Source of the DNA: Corynebacterium sp. BD556
GTDB lineage: Bacteria > Actinomycetota > Actinomycetes > Mycobacteriales > Mycobacteriaceae
Direction: 5' to 3'
Assembly: GCF_038452275.1 (NCBI RefSeq)
Contig: NZ_CP141643.1
Coordinates: 1,550,001-1,614,000 of the forward strand
DNA length: 64,000 bases
Made by a program: the position numbers and the translations under genes. Positions 28,175 through 36,641 of the stretch are shown here, one piece after another. How positions within the stretch are numbered: the first letter of the stretch is position 1; every line of letters starts with the position of its first letter. The notes beneath the pieces are model-generated. The model was not told the origin of the DNA, did not search any database, and saw only the letters and a list, made by a program, of their open reading frames with translations.

Positions 28175-29122
28175 ATGCGCCTGATTCATTGCGCGTGCGC
28201 TACGCCATTGCTTATCGACGCCGCCGCGAACCTGAACCTCCCCGCCATTCCATCCCGGGACGACCTGCGTTTCTTAGACGAAGCAGCCCGCGAGGCGCTT
28301 CCGTTTGATCCCACCCCCTCCCTCGATGAAATTGCTGCCTCCCCATCTGTGGCCCACTTGGGTGATCCGACGTTCGCCCCGCAGCAGCCCGAAAAGCGCC
28401 TGCGCGTGATCGTTTCCGGTTCGGATGCCGCCTTGAGCGCGGTGTTGGCCCGCATGATGCGCGCCGACTACCTGTGGGCGGAGGTGGCTTACATTCCTAT
28501 TGACACTTCCTCCCCCGCCGCCCACGTGTGGGGCTTGTCCGGCCTGTCGCCTGCCGACCTAGAAGCGGTCGCCGTGGAGGGGCCTGTGAACCCGTCACCG
28601 TGCATCCGCACCGATCGTTCGGAGGTTGTCGCCGGCTCCGCCGTGCTGTCAAACTTCGACGCTTCCTCCGAGTACGTTGGCGAGGTGGTCGTCGATAGCA
28701 ATGTGCTCATCTACCGGACAGGTGATGTAGCCTCGGCGAGCTTCTACGGCCAGTTCGGTGCGAAGCTTGTGCCCACCCGCACCGCGCCAGGCATCGCCGC
28801 CACGCGCGTGGTCACTGCGCTCAACGCGCGCGGCGCTTCTCGACGCTCCCCCGCCGAACTCCAACGCCTCGCCGACCTCCCCCTCGGTCGCTTCTTCACC
28901 CGGAGAGCCTCAGTCGCCCCAGGACTTACCGACACCACCGTCATGACCGGCCGAGCTGTTCAATCCGGCGGAATAAACATCCGCGTTACCATCGACTCCG
29001 TCACCCGACCCCGCCCCGTCGAGCGCGTGACTTTTTACCGCCACTTGAGAGACATCCAAAGCGTCACGCTTACCGAGACACCACCGGAAAGCGACGCGCC
29101 ACAAGCACCCCACACCACCTAA
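28175..29122 (+). CDS. Unknown soluble protein, divergent from purA
   Basis: The start is probably the ATG of [10 protein letters not shown]; an in-frame GTG three codons upstream is possible. The 315-residue protein has no signal peptide or membrane segment. Part of it ([33 protein letters not shown]) looks like a small nucleotide-binding-type alpha/beta unit, and the middle ([16 protein letters not shown]) like a beta-rich domain. It reads away from purA from a short shared intergenic region. I do not recognise the family. Confidence 0.75.
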   Translation: MRLIHCACATPLLIDAAANLNLPAIPSRDDLRFLDEAAREALPFDPTPSLDEIAASPSVAHLGDPTFAPQQPEKRLRVIVSGSDAALSAVLARMMRADYLWAEVAYIPIDTSSPAAHVWGLSGLSPADLEAVAVEGPVNPSPCIRTDRSEVVAGSAVLSNFDASSEYVGEVVVDSNVLIYRTGDVASASFYGQFGAKLVPTRTAPGIAATRVVTALNARGASRRSPAELQRLADLPLGRFFTRRASVAPGLTDTTVMTGRAVQSGGINIRVTIDSVTRPRPVERVTFYRHLRDIQSVTLTETPPESDAPQAPHTT

Positions 29123-29265
29123 ATGCTCACGACGACAAACAGTCAACGCCTCCCAATGCGCAACCATTGAACCTACTCTAGGTTGGGCAGTGATCACTTT
29201 TCGTCCGCACGTGAAACAAGTGGGCGTCGCCAGCGAGCACACCCGCCAAGAAAGAACCCACCCCA

Positions 29266-29634
29266 ATGGCCGACTACGCCCACATTCAAAACCTAACGCG
29301 CGCAACCGCTTACGACGTCGACGGAAACAAAATCGGTTCCGTCAAAGATGTCTACCTCGACGACACCACCGGCCAACCAGACTTCGTAACCATCAGCCAC
29401 GGAATCCTCGGCATCGGGGCCCGCATCGTCCCTCTCCACGGCCACACCCTACGCGACAACGACCTACACCTCGCTTTTTCGAAGTCACGCATTGAGACAG
29501 CACCAGAACTCAGCGATAACGGCCACCTCACCACTGCCGACCAAAAAGCTTTCTACCGCCACTACGGCCTCGAGAACACACAAAACGACATGACCCCCGA
29601 AACCAACCGCGACAATGACGGCACACCCCTTTAA
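29266..29634 (+). CDS. PRC-barrel domain protein
   Basis: The 122-residue protein has a PRC-barrel domain at residues 5-75 (TAYDVDGNKIGSVKDVYLDD, then PDFVTISHGILG and IVPLHG). This small beta-barrel is found in RimM and photosynthetic reaction-centre subunit H and often in stress-related or RNA-binding contexts. The C-terminal 45 residues are polar and disordered-looking. A partner cannot be named from sequence. Confidence 0.85.
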   Translation: MADYAHIQNLTRATAYDVDGNKIGSVKDVYLDDTTGQPDFVTISHGILGIGARIVPLHGHTLRDNDLHLAFSKSRIETAPELSDNGHLTTADQKAFYRHYGLENTQNDMTPETNRDNDGTPL

Positions 29635-29709
29635 TGACGCGGGCATTACACCGCTCCAAACAGGCCAGCTCCGCCCTTTTCCATGTGACCTAAATGACCC
29701 GGCACCTTC

Positions 29710-30888
29710 TTACTCTTTATCCTCCATGTACAGTTCGGGAGGAAACTTTGGGGTGGTAGACGTTGGTACCAACACCGCCACCGCGGACTCACGGGACATC
29801 CCGCAGACCTGAAGCAAGTCGACAATAAGGGAACGCGACTGGGCAAGAATGACGTAGGCAGATAGCACAGGGTCTTCACCCACAACCTCGATGCCTGTGC
29901 GAGCGCCGAGGCTGCGCAACTCACGAACAGCTTTGGGGATCACAGAAGACTGCAATCTATCCGTTTTTACCTCATAAACCTCCGAAAGATCCAAGCAAAC
30001 CTTCGACAACCCATCCAATATCTCTAACTGGGCATCAGACACCGTGTCGTTGTCCTCGCACAACACCTGAGCCCGGCGAGCCAACACCCGCATCGTGCGA
30101 ACTGCCTGGTCTGTGGGAGGAAGCACGCGATCAAGGGAAGCAACGTAGCGGCGCGCACCCCACAGCAAAGGCGAGATCGTCGCTGATTCCCGGCCGGAAC
30201 GCACCGCACTAGTCATCACATCAATATCGTCCTGGCTGGACCGAATGGCCTCAAGAGCTTCCTGGATGGTTTCCTCGTCCGAGGTGCGCAGACCGTGGGT
30301 GACGTCGTCAAGCACCGAAGACATCAAACCCAGCACATGCGCAATCTCCCGACGCGCCCGCGACAAAGGCAACTGCGGCAAAACCGCAAGCGTAGCCAAC
30401 GCCACCACGACACCGACAAGCGCATCAATCGTGCGGTCAATACCTGAAACCTCCCCACCAGGAGGCATAATCGTGGCAATCAAAATGGAACCAATCGCAA
30501 CCTGATTGTTCACCAACTGCGACTTGGAAAAAAACGACGCCACCAAAAGCGAGCCACCCACGATCACCGAAATCTGCCACGCACCCTGGCCCAGCGGAGC
30601 AAAAAGGAGATCTCCAAGCAACACCCCAAGAATGCACCCCAAAGACATATCAACCGCCCGCTTGAAGCGTTCCCCACCCGACAAACCAATGATGATCGTC
30701 ACCGAAACCGGCGCAAAGAATGGGTGCTCATGCCCAAAAACAGCATGGGCAATCCAAAAAGCAACGCCCGCCGCCACCGCGATCTGCGCTATCGGCAACA
30801 GCCGGTCACGAACGCGGATCACACGCGCCTGAATTGAGCTATCAATTTGGCGCAGTCGTTCGCGAGTTCCCATTCTCTGCTTTGCCAT
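29710..30888 (-). CDS. FUSC-family membrane protein
   Basis: The start chosen is MAKQRMGTRERL, with GAGG just upstream; the 16-codon extension is less likely. About 392 residues. Five to six hydrophobic segments occupy roughly residues 35-180 (IAQIAVAAGVAFWIAHAVFG, FAPVSVTIIIGLSGG, LGCILGVLLGDLLF, ISVIVGGSLLVASFF, ALVGVVVALATLAVLP), followed by a long cytoplasmic helical region. This is the layout of fusaric-acid-resistance/aromatic-acid-exporter-like proteins. The substrate is unknown. Confidence 0.85.
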   Translation of the reverse strand: MAKQRMGTRERLRQIDSSIQARVIRVRDRLLPIAQIAVAAGVAFWIAHAVFGHEHPFFAPVSVTIIIGLSGGERFKRAVDMSLGCILGVLLGDLLFAPLGQGAWQISVIVGGSLLVASFFSKSQLVNNQVAIGSILIATIMPPGGEVSGIDRTIDALVGVVVALATLAVLPQLPLSRARREIAHVLGLMSSVLDDVTHGLRTSDEETIQEALEAIRSSQDDIDVMTSAVRSGRESATISPLLWGARRYVASLDRVLPPTDQAVRTMRVLARRAQVLCEDNDTVSDAQLEILDGLSKVCLDLSEVYEVKTDRLQSSVIPKAVRELRSLGARTGIEVVGEDPVLSAYVILAQSRSLIVDLLQVCGMSRESAVAVLVPTSTTPKFPPELYMEDKE

Positions 30889-30960
30889 GCCCTCAAGAGT
30901 AGCGGGGGCTAAGACGGTACCCTTAGCTTCGAACACTTCACCATCAAAGAAGGACCAACC

Positions 30961-31353
30961 ATGAAGCTTCGCCGTTCCACCACCATAGGGTTACTCGCCG
31001 CGCTCATCCTGACCCACACTGTCACACAGCACGCCTCTGCGGAGACCCTCCACGCCGGCAACATCCGCTACGACCTACCCGACGGCTACTCCACCAGCTC
31101 TCACCCCTCAAGCCCACTAAACGCAGCCAAAGACAGCATCAACGGCGCGCTCACCAGCCTCGTCACCTTCCGGTGGTGGGTACAATCAGCCCCGCAACGC
31201 GCCAAAGCACAAGGCGACTACCTCATCGCTTCAGCGCAAGCAGCCTCCCTAGCGGCGATCACCACCGTGCAAACGATCGGCAGAAATATCTCAACAGCCA
31301 CCCAGGAAACCGCCGCCCACGCCGACGCGACACTCCACGACCTCCTCCGGTAA
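30961..31353 (+). CDS. Small secreted protein of unknown function
   Basis: The 130-residue protein follows GAAGGA by 7 nt. Residues 1-27 form a signal peptide ending HASA before ETLHAG. The mature part is short, alanine-rich and largely helical (ASLAAITTVQTIGRNISTATQETAAHADATL). It diverges from the FUSC gene. No known domain is seen. Confidence 0.7.
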   Translation: MKLRRSTTIGLLAALILTHTVTQHASAETLHAGNIRYDLPDGYSTSSHPSSPLNAAKDSINGALTSLVTFRWWVQSAPQRAKAQGDYLIASAQAASLAAITTVQTIGRNISTATQETAAHADATLHDLLR

Positions 31354-31386
31354 CAACCCCAAACTCCCCGACCCAACGCGCACGGT

Positions 31387-31653
31387 TTAGCGGATGAAAA
31401 ACTGCAGCAAAGCAGAAGCGCCGATCGTGCCAGCAATACCTATCGCCCCGAGGATGACGGAACCAAGGAGGATCCGAGGGGAGCGCGTTTTCAACGCCGG
31501 CTCCTCTGCCCCAAAGCGAATAGCCTTATCCAACAGGCCCATCCTTAGCGTGTGCGATTGCACCGCAGCGCGATGATCCCTGCGAGGTCTTCGCCCCCGT
31601 TGAGCCGAAGACCCAAAACGCGGCGCCAAACGCGAATCCTTAGTGCTATTCAT
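31387..31653 (-). CDS. Single-span membrane protein at the end of the ESX-associated operon
   Basis: The start MNSTKDSRLAP follows GGAGG at 8 nt; the five-codon longer form would place the ribosome site inside the gene. An 88-residue protein with a basic N-terminal half (RRGRRPRRDHR) and one C-terminal membrane helix (ILLGSVILGAIGIAGTIGASALLQFF). It lies 15 bp after the polyproline lipoprotein gene and is probably cotranscribed. Function unknown. Confidence 0.7.
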   Translation of the reverse strand: MNSTKDSRLAPRFGSSAQRGRRPRRDHRAAVQSHTLRMGLLDKAIRFGAEEPALKTRSPRILLGSVILGAIGIAGTIGASALLQFFIR

Positions 31654-31668
31654 GTGCTCAACCTCCAC

Positions 31669-32052
31669 TTAGGGCAAATTGATGTGCAGATGCCCCGGAC
31701 CGATCGGCACACTGATGCGGTTCGGCCCCGGGGGAGGCGGCGGAGGTGGTGGCGGAGGTGGCGGTGGAGGTGGCGGTGGCGGCGGTGGCGCCACCTCAAC
31801 TACCGTTACCCTTTCCGGCTGCGCAGACTGTCCCTGTGGAGCGTCAGCGATCACCGGCTCGTTTTCCGGCTCCTCATCCGGCTCCTCATCCGGCTCCGGC
31901 GGCGGAAAATAGTGGGATGGCAATTCCGGCAACTGCCCAAGTGGCGGAACCTGTTGCACCAGCTCCTGCGGTTTAGCTGAACCCGGACTGCCGCAAGCCG
32001 TTGCGCTCCAAAAAAGCGCCATCACAGAGCCCACCACGAGAAGCTTTTTCAT
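31669..32052 (-). CDS. Lipoprotein with a 20-residue polyproline tract
   Basis: The 127-residue protein has a lipoprotein signal with lipobox SATAC (Cys20). The mature chain has an acidic PEPDEEPDEEPENEP linker, then 20 consecutive prolines at residues 89-108, then a short tail PNRISVPIGPGHLHINLP. The DNA of the tract is a run of proline codons (31729-31788) that could slip. It overlaps the transglycosylase-like gene by 4 bp (ATGA), so the two are translationally coupled and plausibly work together in the envelope near the ESX apparatus. Confidence 0.85.
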   Translation of the reverse strand: MKKLLVVGSVMALFWSATACGSPGSAKPQELVQQVPPLGQLPELPSHYFPPPEPDEEPDEEPENEPVIADAPQGQSAQPERVTVVEVAPPPPPPPPPPPPPPPPPPPPGPNRISVPIGPGHLHINLP

Positions 32053-32699
32053 CTCGAAAACTCCTTTGACACCCGGTGAATCTCCTTTACCTTTTCCATG
32101 TCATCCACCACGGAAATCATGCCACGGTCCCAACCCTCTGGGGTAGACAAATCGCCCCCCTTACAAACTATCGATGCCATAGTCAATGCGGCATCATCTA
32201 TGTCATCGGGGTTAGGTTCTTTGCCCGGCTCGGTACTCAAACGGAACTGCTCCCACCGCGACGGCATAATCTGCATCGGACCAACCGGAACATCGCGGGT
32301 ACTGTCACCATCAGTTTCGCCGCCGTCAGTATCCGCTACTATCGCTTCCGGCCCCAACGCGGTACCCAAACCACGAAGCGCAACGGTAGTAACACCGTCC
32401 TCAGCCACCTGCGACCCTTGCGCCTCACCATGATCAGACAACACCTTGCCCAAAGCAGCCATCGTAGGCCAGCCCACCTGGCACCCCGATTCCTGCTGGA
32501 CCGTCCACGCCGCAAAAGCATAGGAGCGAAGCGCACGCTCAGGCACCCCGTACGGTTCAGAACGCTCTGCCGCCCAAACCGAAAACTGCTCGACCTGCTC
32601 CACCGATTCCGGTTCCGGGACCTCTACCCGCGCGGCGCAAGAGGCGAGAAGAAAACAACCTGGAACACCGACAGCACACAGCCACACTCGGCTTCGCAT
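32049..32699 (-). CDS. Lytic-transglycosylase-like lipoprotein lacking the expected catalytic Glu
   Basis: The 216-residue protein has a lipobox LLASC (Cys21). The following region matches actinobacterial SLT-type transglycosylases: VPERALRSYAFAA, then CQVGWPTMAALGKVLSDHG, DTDGGETDGD and VGPMQIMPSRW. In active members the first helix reads like IGRVESDHG, with the Glu as the catalytic acid; here it reads GKVLSDHG, with leucine at position 87 (codon TTG). The rest of the fold signature is retained, so it may bind glycan without cutting it. It follows the ParA-like gene by 5 bp with an AGGTAGG ribosome site. Confidence 0.85.
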   Translation of the reverse strand: MRSRVWLCAVGVPGCFLLASCAARVEVPEPESVEQVEQFSVWAAERSEPYGVPERALRSYAFAAWTVQQESGCQVGWPTMAALGKVLSDHGEAQGSQVAEDGVTTVALRGLGTALGPEAIVADTDGGETDGDSTRDVPVGPMQIMPSRWEQFRLSTEPGKEPNPDDIDDAALTMASIVCKGGDLSTPEGWDRGMISVVDDMEKVKEIHRVSKEFSR

Positions 32700-32704
32700 A
32701 CGAC

Positions 32705-34168
32705 CTACCTATCGACCTTGCTGAAATCATGCGCAATCGTAGCCGCGAGCTGATCGTACGCCTCTCTCGTCGAGCGGGCCAGCAGGTCAAGATCAACACT
32801 GCCCCCCTCCGCGAGGTGCGCATCGAAAGGAATGACATGCACCGCACGCGTCCTAGCCCGGAAGTGTCCAACCAGCCGCTCTAAGTCAATCGCTGAACGC
32901 TGCTGCGGTGGGGACGATACAACCACGACCGAATTAGCAGCCAACTGTTCATAGCCGTGAAGGTTTAACCAATCCAAAGTCGCGGCAGCGGACTGAGCAC
33001 CGTCCAGTGCAGCAGAGGTAACCAATACGAGGGTATCTGCAAGATCCAAAACCCCGCCCATAGCCGAGTGCATTAGACCCGTACCGCAATCGGTCAAGAT
33101 GACGCTATAGTGGCGCCGCAGAATAGAGATCGCTTCGCGGTAATCACTTTCGCTAAATTCCTCAGACACCGCAGGATCACGCTCAGAGCCGACGACCTCC
33201 AACCGCGACTTCGCCTGAGTCGTATAGGACTTCACTTGAGAATAACTGGAGGTATCCTCAGCCGCGAGCAGATCACGAATCGTCGCGGAACCGGGTGCAG
33301 CAACCCGCTGGGCAAGAGTTCCCAGGTCAGGGTTAGCGTCGATAGCCACCACCCTGTCACCCCGCGCCTCAGCTAATACTCCTCCCAACACAACAGTGGT
33401 GGTGGTCTTCCCCACCCCACCCTTCAAAGACATCACCGCAATGCGGTAGTCCCCTTTCAACGGCGTACGGATCCGCTCAAGCATCGCCTCTCGCCGCAGC
33501 TCCTTTTCAGAATCTCCCAGGTCGATGAGGCCGAAGGACAAAGTGTAGAGCATTTTTCGCCACCCACCGCGAGGCGCGCGCTTCGCCGGACTCACAATGT
33601 TGGACTGGTCGAGCGCAACCGGGGGAGTCAAATCAAAAGGGCGGGACTCAACGGGCGCGGCACGAGAAACCACAATCGGCCCAACTGGCTGACTGCTTCC
33701 ACCGTCCCTGCGACGGTGAACACCCCCTCCGCCCCGCAAATCCTCCGGCACCATTGACGTCGGCGCCCCAGAATGTGACCTACCCCCAAAGGTTTGCTCA
33801 TCCCTGCGCGTTTCGGGTGCAGACGCTGCCGGCTTCCACTCTTTCCAGACGGTGCGCCGAAGCGGCCTTTCACTCTCGGGGGCCTTAGCGCTCTCGGGGG
33901 CCTTGGCGCGCTGGGGGGCCTTGGGGCTCTGGGGGGCCTTAGGACTCTCGGGGGCCTTAGCGCTCTGGGGGGCCTTGGGGCTCTCGGGGGCCTTGGGGCT
34001 CTGGGGGGCCTTAGGAAACCCCGGATCAGACGTTGCCTTAGGTGCCAAGGAAGCGCGCTCGGTCGGCTGCGTCTCATCCGGGGACGGCGCTGGTTGCGCG
34101 GGCGATACCCTATCGGTGTCTACCCGCAACCACGCCGGGACGTTCTGAGAAGCTTTCTTGTCGTGCAT
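32705..34168 (-). CDS. ParA/MinD-like ATPase of the ESX locus (EspI-like)
   Basis: The ATG start MHDKKASQNVP is preferred over a TTG seven codons upstream. About 487 residues. The N-terminal 230 residues are disordered and Pro/Lys/Ala-rich with a tandem KAPxS(P/A) repeat at roughly 49-106. The C-terminal 250 residues form a ParA/MinD ATPase with deviant Walker A KGGVGKTT near residue 250, VVAIDANPDLGT and VILTDCGTG. This layout (long Pro-rich head plus MinD domain) matches EspI-type proteins of ESX systems. First gene of a four-gene operon with two lipoproteins and a membrane protein. Confidence 0.87.
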   Translation of the reverse strand: MHDKKASQNVPAWLRVDTDRVSPAQPAPSPDETQPTERASLAPKATSDPGFPKAPQSPKAPESPKAPQSAKAPESPKAPQSPKAPQRAKAPESAKAPESERPLRRTVWKEWKPAASAPETRRDEQTFGGRSHSGAPTSMVPEDLRGGGGVHRRRDGGSSQPVGPIVVSRAAPVESRPFDLTPPVALDQSNIVSPAKRAPRGGWRKMLYTLSFGLIDLGDSEKELRREAMLERIRTPLKGDYRIAVMSLKGGVGKTTTTVVLGGVLAEARGDRVVAIDANPDLGTLAQRVAAPGSATIRDLLAAEDTSSYSQVKSYTTQAKSRLEVVGSERDPAVSEEFSESDYREAISILRRHYSVILTDCGTGLMHSAMGGVLDLADTLVLVTSAALDGAQSAAATLDWLNLHGYEQLAANSVVVVSSPPQQRSAIDLERLVGHFRARTRAVHVIPFDAHLAEGGSVDLDLLARSTREAYDQLAATIAHDFSKVDR

Positions 34169-34271
34169 GGTGGCGTGGATTCCCGTCAATTCTTGCTCGG
34201 CTATTGTGGACGCATCTTATCCTATAATTGTCCGCGACCTTGTCGCACCTATTACTCAAGGCAGGACTCAC

Positions 34272-35039
34272 GTGGATTTTTCCTTCCCGGCGCGCGCTGT
34301 GCAGCGACTGAAGTGGGCCGACGTGGTTGCGCAGGCTCAACGCAACCCTCCCCGGGAAACCGACCGGGCCACTGTCGTGGCCGTAGCGGCGTTCGATGAC
34401 CAAATCCTGTCCTCACCAGTTTCGGCAATCATCGGCGTCGTCATGAATGCCGTGGCACAGCAGCCAGTAGCAGTCGTCGATGCCGACGGCGTTAACCAGC
34501 CGATGCGCAGCCTACTTGGAGCTGGGCCCGACGGAGATATGGTCGGGCTTGTGCAGTCGCCTGCGGAACACATGAGTCGTCGGCAAGTAGAGCACTACGT
34601 CGACCAGAACGGACTGGTGCCTGTGCTTAGCACATGGACAGATGGGCCAGGCACGATCACACCTGAAGTCCTAGACACAGCGGTCAACCGCGTATCGCAC
34701 AGGTGGCCGTCGGTAGTTGTGGATCTACCTTTCACCTGTCCTGCGGAGACAATTACAGCGGGCACTGCGCTGGCCAAACACGTGGTTTTGGTCACGGATA
34801 GACACCACCAAGATCACCGTTGGCTCTACCGGCCTGGCCACCACCTCTACGACCTTGCCAGCCAGGGGCGGGTGACGGTTGCCATGTACGGGGCACGGGC
34901 AAACGAGCAACTGCCAGCAGATGCTTGCGCGCTTCCGTGGCTTGACGTCAGTTCAACTGCACGTGAGAGAATCCGACTCCCTCTGGACCCGGAGTCGCTA
35001 ACTTTGTACCAGCGGCTTCTTTCACGCATCTACCCGTAG
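34272..35039 (+). CDS. ParA-like protein without a P-loop, ESX-associated
   Basis: The start is placed at the GTG of VDFSFPARAVQ, after AAGGCAGG; the 38-codon extension overlaps the divergent gene and has no ribosome site. The 255-residue protein aligns by eye with the ParA core of its neighbour: VVAVAAFDDQILSSPVSAII stands where VMSLKGGVGKTTTTVVL would be, then VAVVDADGVNQPMRSLL and SVVVDLPF. The Walker A glycines and lysine are absent, so ATP hydrolysis is unlikely. It is divergent from the ParA-like gene and convergent with eccD. Confidence 0.75.
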   Translation: MDFSFPARAVQRLKWADVVAQAQRNPPRETDRATVVAVAAFDDQILSSPVSAIIGVVMNAVAQQPVAVVDADGVNQPMRSLLGAGPDGDMVGLVQSPAEHMSRRQVEHYVDQNGLVPVLSTWTDGPGTITPEVLDTAVNRVSHRWPSVVVDLPFTCPAETITAGTALAKHVVLVTDRHHQDHRWLYRPGHHLYDLASQGRVTVAMYGARANEQLPADACALPWLDVSSTARERIRLPLDPESLTLYQRLLSRIYP

Positions 35040-35061
35040 ACACGAAATCCTGCGGTTGTAT

Positions 35062-36507
35062 CTACGTAGTCGCCCAATAGTAGGAAAAGACTCCTTGAGC
35101 AGCGAGAATCAGTGGGATAATAGCCAAGCAGGCGACGACGTCGGCGGCAGATAAAACGCGGGCAAGGCGAGCTTCTTGCAACTCGTCAGGTTCCCACCGG
35201 TGAAGGAGGGAGAGGATCACCGCTGCTAACGCAACCACCGCAAGCGCTGCAATCCACGCGCCGCCGGGTGCGCCGCTGCCCGGCGCGAACCAAGCCGCTG
35301 TTGAATGTGGTTCCCATCCGTTAGCGGACCACACGACGAGAGATCCCGCAAGCAGCGCAACCCCGAAAATGCCGGTGGTGAGCAGGGGAGCAATAATGCG
35401 GGCGTCAGCAAAACCGTTTGCCCGCAGAAGAACGAGCGGACATAACAGTGCGACAATTACGCCATGCTGCCAATAGGGGCTCGTGGAAAGGGTGAAAATG
35501 ATCGCCCCGCTGACCGCGGTAGCGCCCCAAACGATCCCGCGGCTGACCGCTTCACTGCGGCGAGCCTTCGCGCGGATGACGCTGCGTTGAACTTGCTCAC
35601 CGGTGTCATTGATACGAAGCAACGTAGCCAACCCCGTGGAATTGATAGCTAAAGCAGGCGCAGCGATCAAAACAAGGACGGGAAGCCACGCTCCCCATGC
35701 ACTGAGCGCGTAAAGATTAGCACCTAACGCGGTCGCCGCAGCCGCGGCACCTCCTGCCACGGCAAGGATGAGGTGAGCGGTTGTTCCTGCGATGGCGCCG
35801 ACCGGCTTGCCTCGCCCTGAGATGTATGCGGCAAGCGCCCCGGCGAACGCACTGCCAGCGAGCAGCGTTGGCCCCCCGTTTGCAATGGGAACTCCAGCCG
35901 TGAGGTGCCCACCGACAAACAGTGCGGCCACGGGCAGGCTCACCCCGAGCCAACGCATCCAGTCGTGGGGTTTCCAGAGGGCCAGCCCTGCCAAAGCGAC
36001 GGCCAGTGCCACTTGAAGTGCTATGAGCAGGGCAGGCGACGAGGATTCGCCCGAACGCAATGCCACACCAATCATGAGCAGCAGCAAGGCAAGTATCACT
36101 GCTACGACCGCGAGAATGCCGGACGAGCGTGTTTGTTCTGACCAGCGCCATTGGCTGTCGCCGATGGTGGTGCGTACCTCAGCGATTGCGTCGTCGACGA
36201 AGGGGGAGTGAGCAGCCTCGTGTCGGCTACTCAGGTAGAGCCTTTCTCCGTCGGCCACACCGCGATCTTCCAGGCTGTGGTGCGGCTCAATGATCCCCAA
36301 TGTTGGGGAGGACAGGATCCAGGTGTGCGCTTCCGGGACGACCATGCCGGGATTTTCGCTGCCTACGGTGTCGTCTTGCTCGGGATTTCGCAAAAATAGC
36401 GTAACAACGTCGTCGATAATGTCAACGGTGGGGCGCTGTGCGGGGAGGCTGACATCGAGTTGCCGGCCTCCAAAGAACACACTGACTCGTACAAACAGGG
36501 CAGTCAT
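35062..36507 (-). CDS. eccD: EccD-like type VII secretion integral membrane protein
   Basis: About 481 residues. The N-terminal 100 residues form a ubiquitin-like YukD-type domain (VRVSVFFGGRQLDVSLP, IEPHHSLEDRGVADGERLYL). Then come roughly eleven hydrophobic segments from ILAVVAVILALLLLMIGVAL to VVACLAIIPLILAAQ. EccD forms the membrane channel vestibule of ESX machines. Start MTALFVRVS chosen; a longer form adds ten residues with no better ribosome site. It is divergent from eccC, with 134 bp between start codons. Confidence 0.9.
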   Translation of the reverse strand: MTALFVRVSVFFGGRQLDVSLPAQRPTVDIIDDVVTLFLRNPEQDDTVGSENPGMVVPEAHTWILSSPTLGIIEPHHSLEDRGVADGERLYLSSRHEAAHSPFVDDAIAEVRTTIGDSQWRWSEQTRSSGILAVVAVILALLLLMIGVALRSGESSSPALLIALQVALAVALAGLALWKPHDWMRWLGVSLPVAALFVGGHLTAGVPIANGGPTLLAGSAFAGALAAYISGRGKPVGAIAGTTAHLILAVAGGAAAAATALGANLYALSAWGAWLPVLVLIAAPALAINSTGLATLLRINDTGEQVQRSVIRAKARRSEAVSRGIVWGATAVSGAIIFTLSTSPYWQHGVIVALLCPLVLLRANGFADARIIAPLLTTGIFGVALLAGSLVVWSANGWEPHSTAAWFAPGSGAPGGAWIAALAVVALAAVILSLLHRWEPDELQEARLARVLSAADVVACLAIIPLILAAQGVFSYYWATT

Positions 36508-36641
36508 AACGACTATATTTGCACAAAGACACCCCAAAAGTGCCTCACGGTTCCGGCGTTGTGCCGGGCTTCACCCCAAAGTGAGCCACGTTAATATCCA
36601 GTTGCAGTTCCAGGGCACGTTGTAATTAGAAGTGAGGATCC

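Noticed and set aside
31679..31976. Plus-strand glycine-rich frames over the proline tract
   Set aside because: They are the complement of the proline codons; the minus-strand lipoprotein has a signal, lipobox and coupled start.
33794..34399. Plus-strand frames of Gly/Leu repeats opposite the KAPxS region
   Set aside because: Antisense shadow of the ParA/EspI-like gene; composition follows the complement of KAP repeats.
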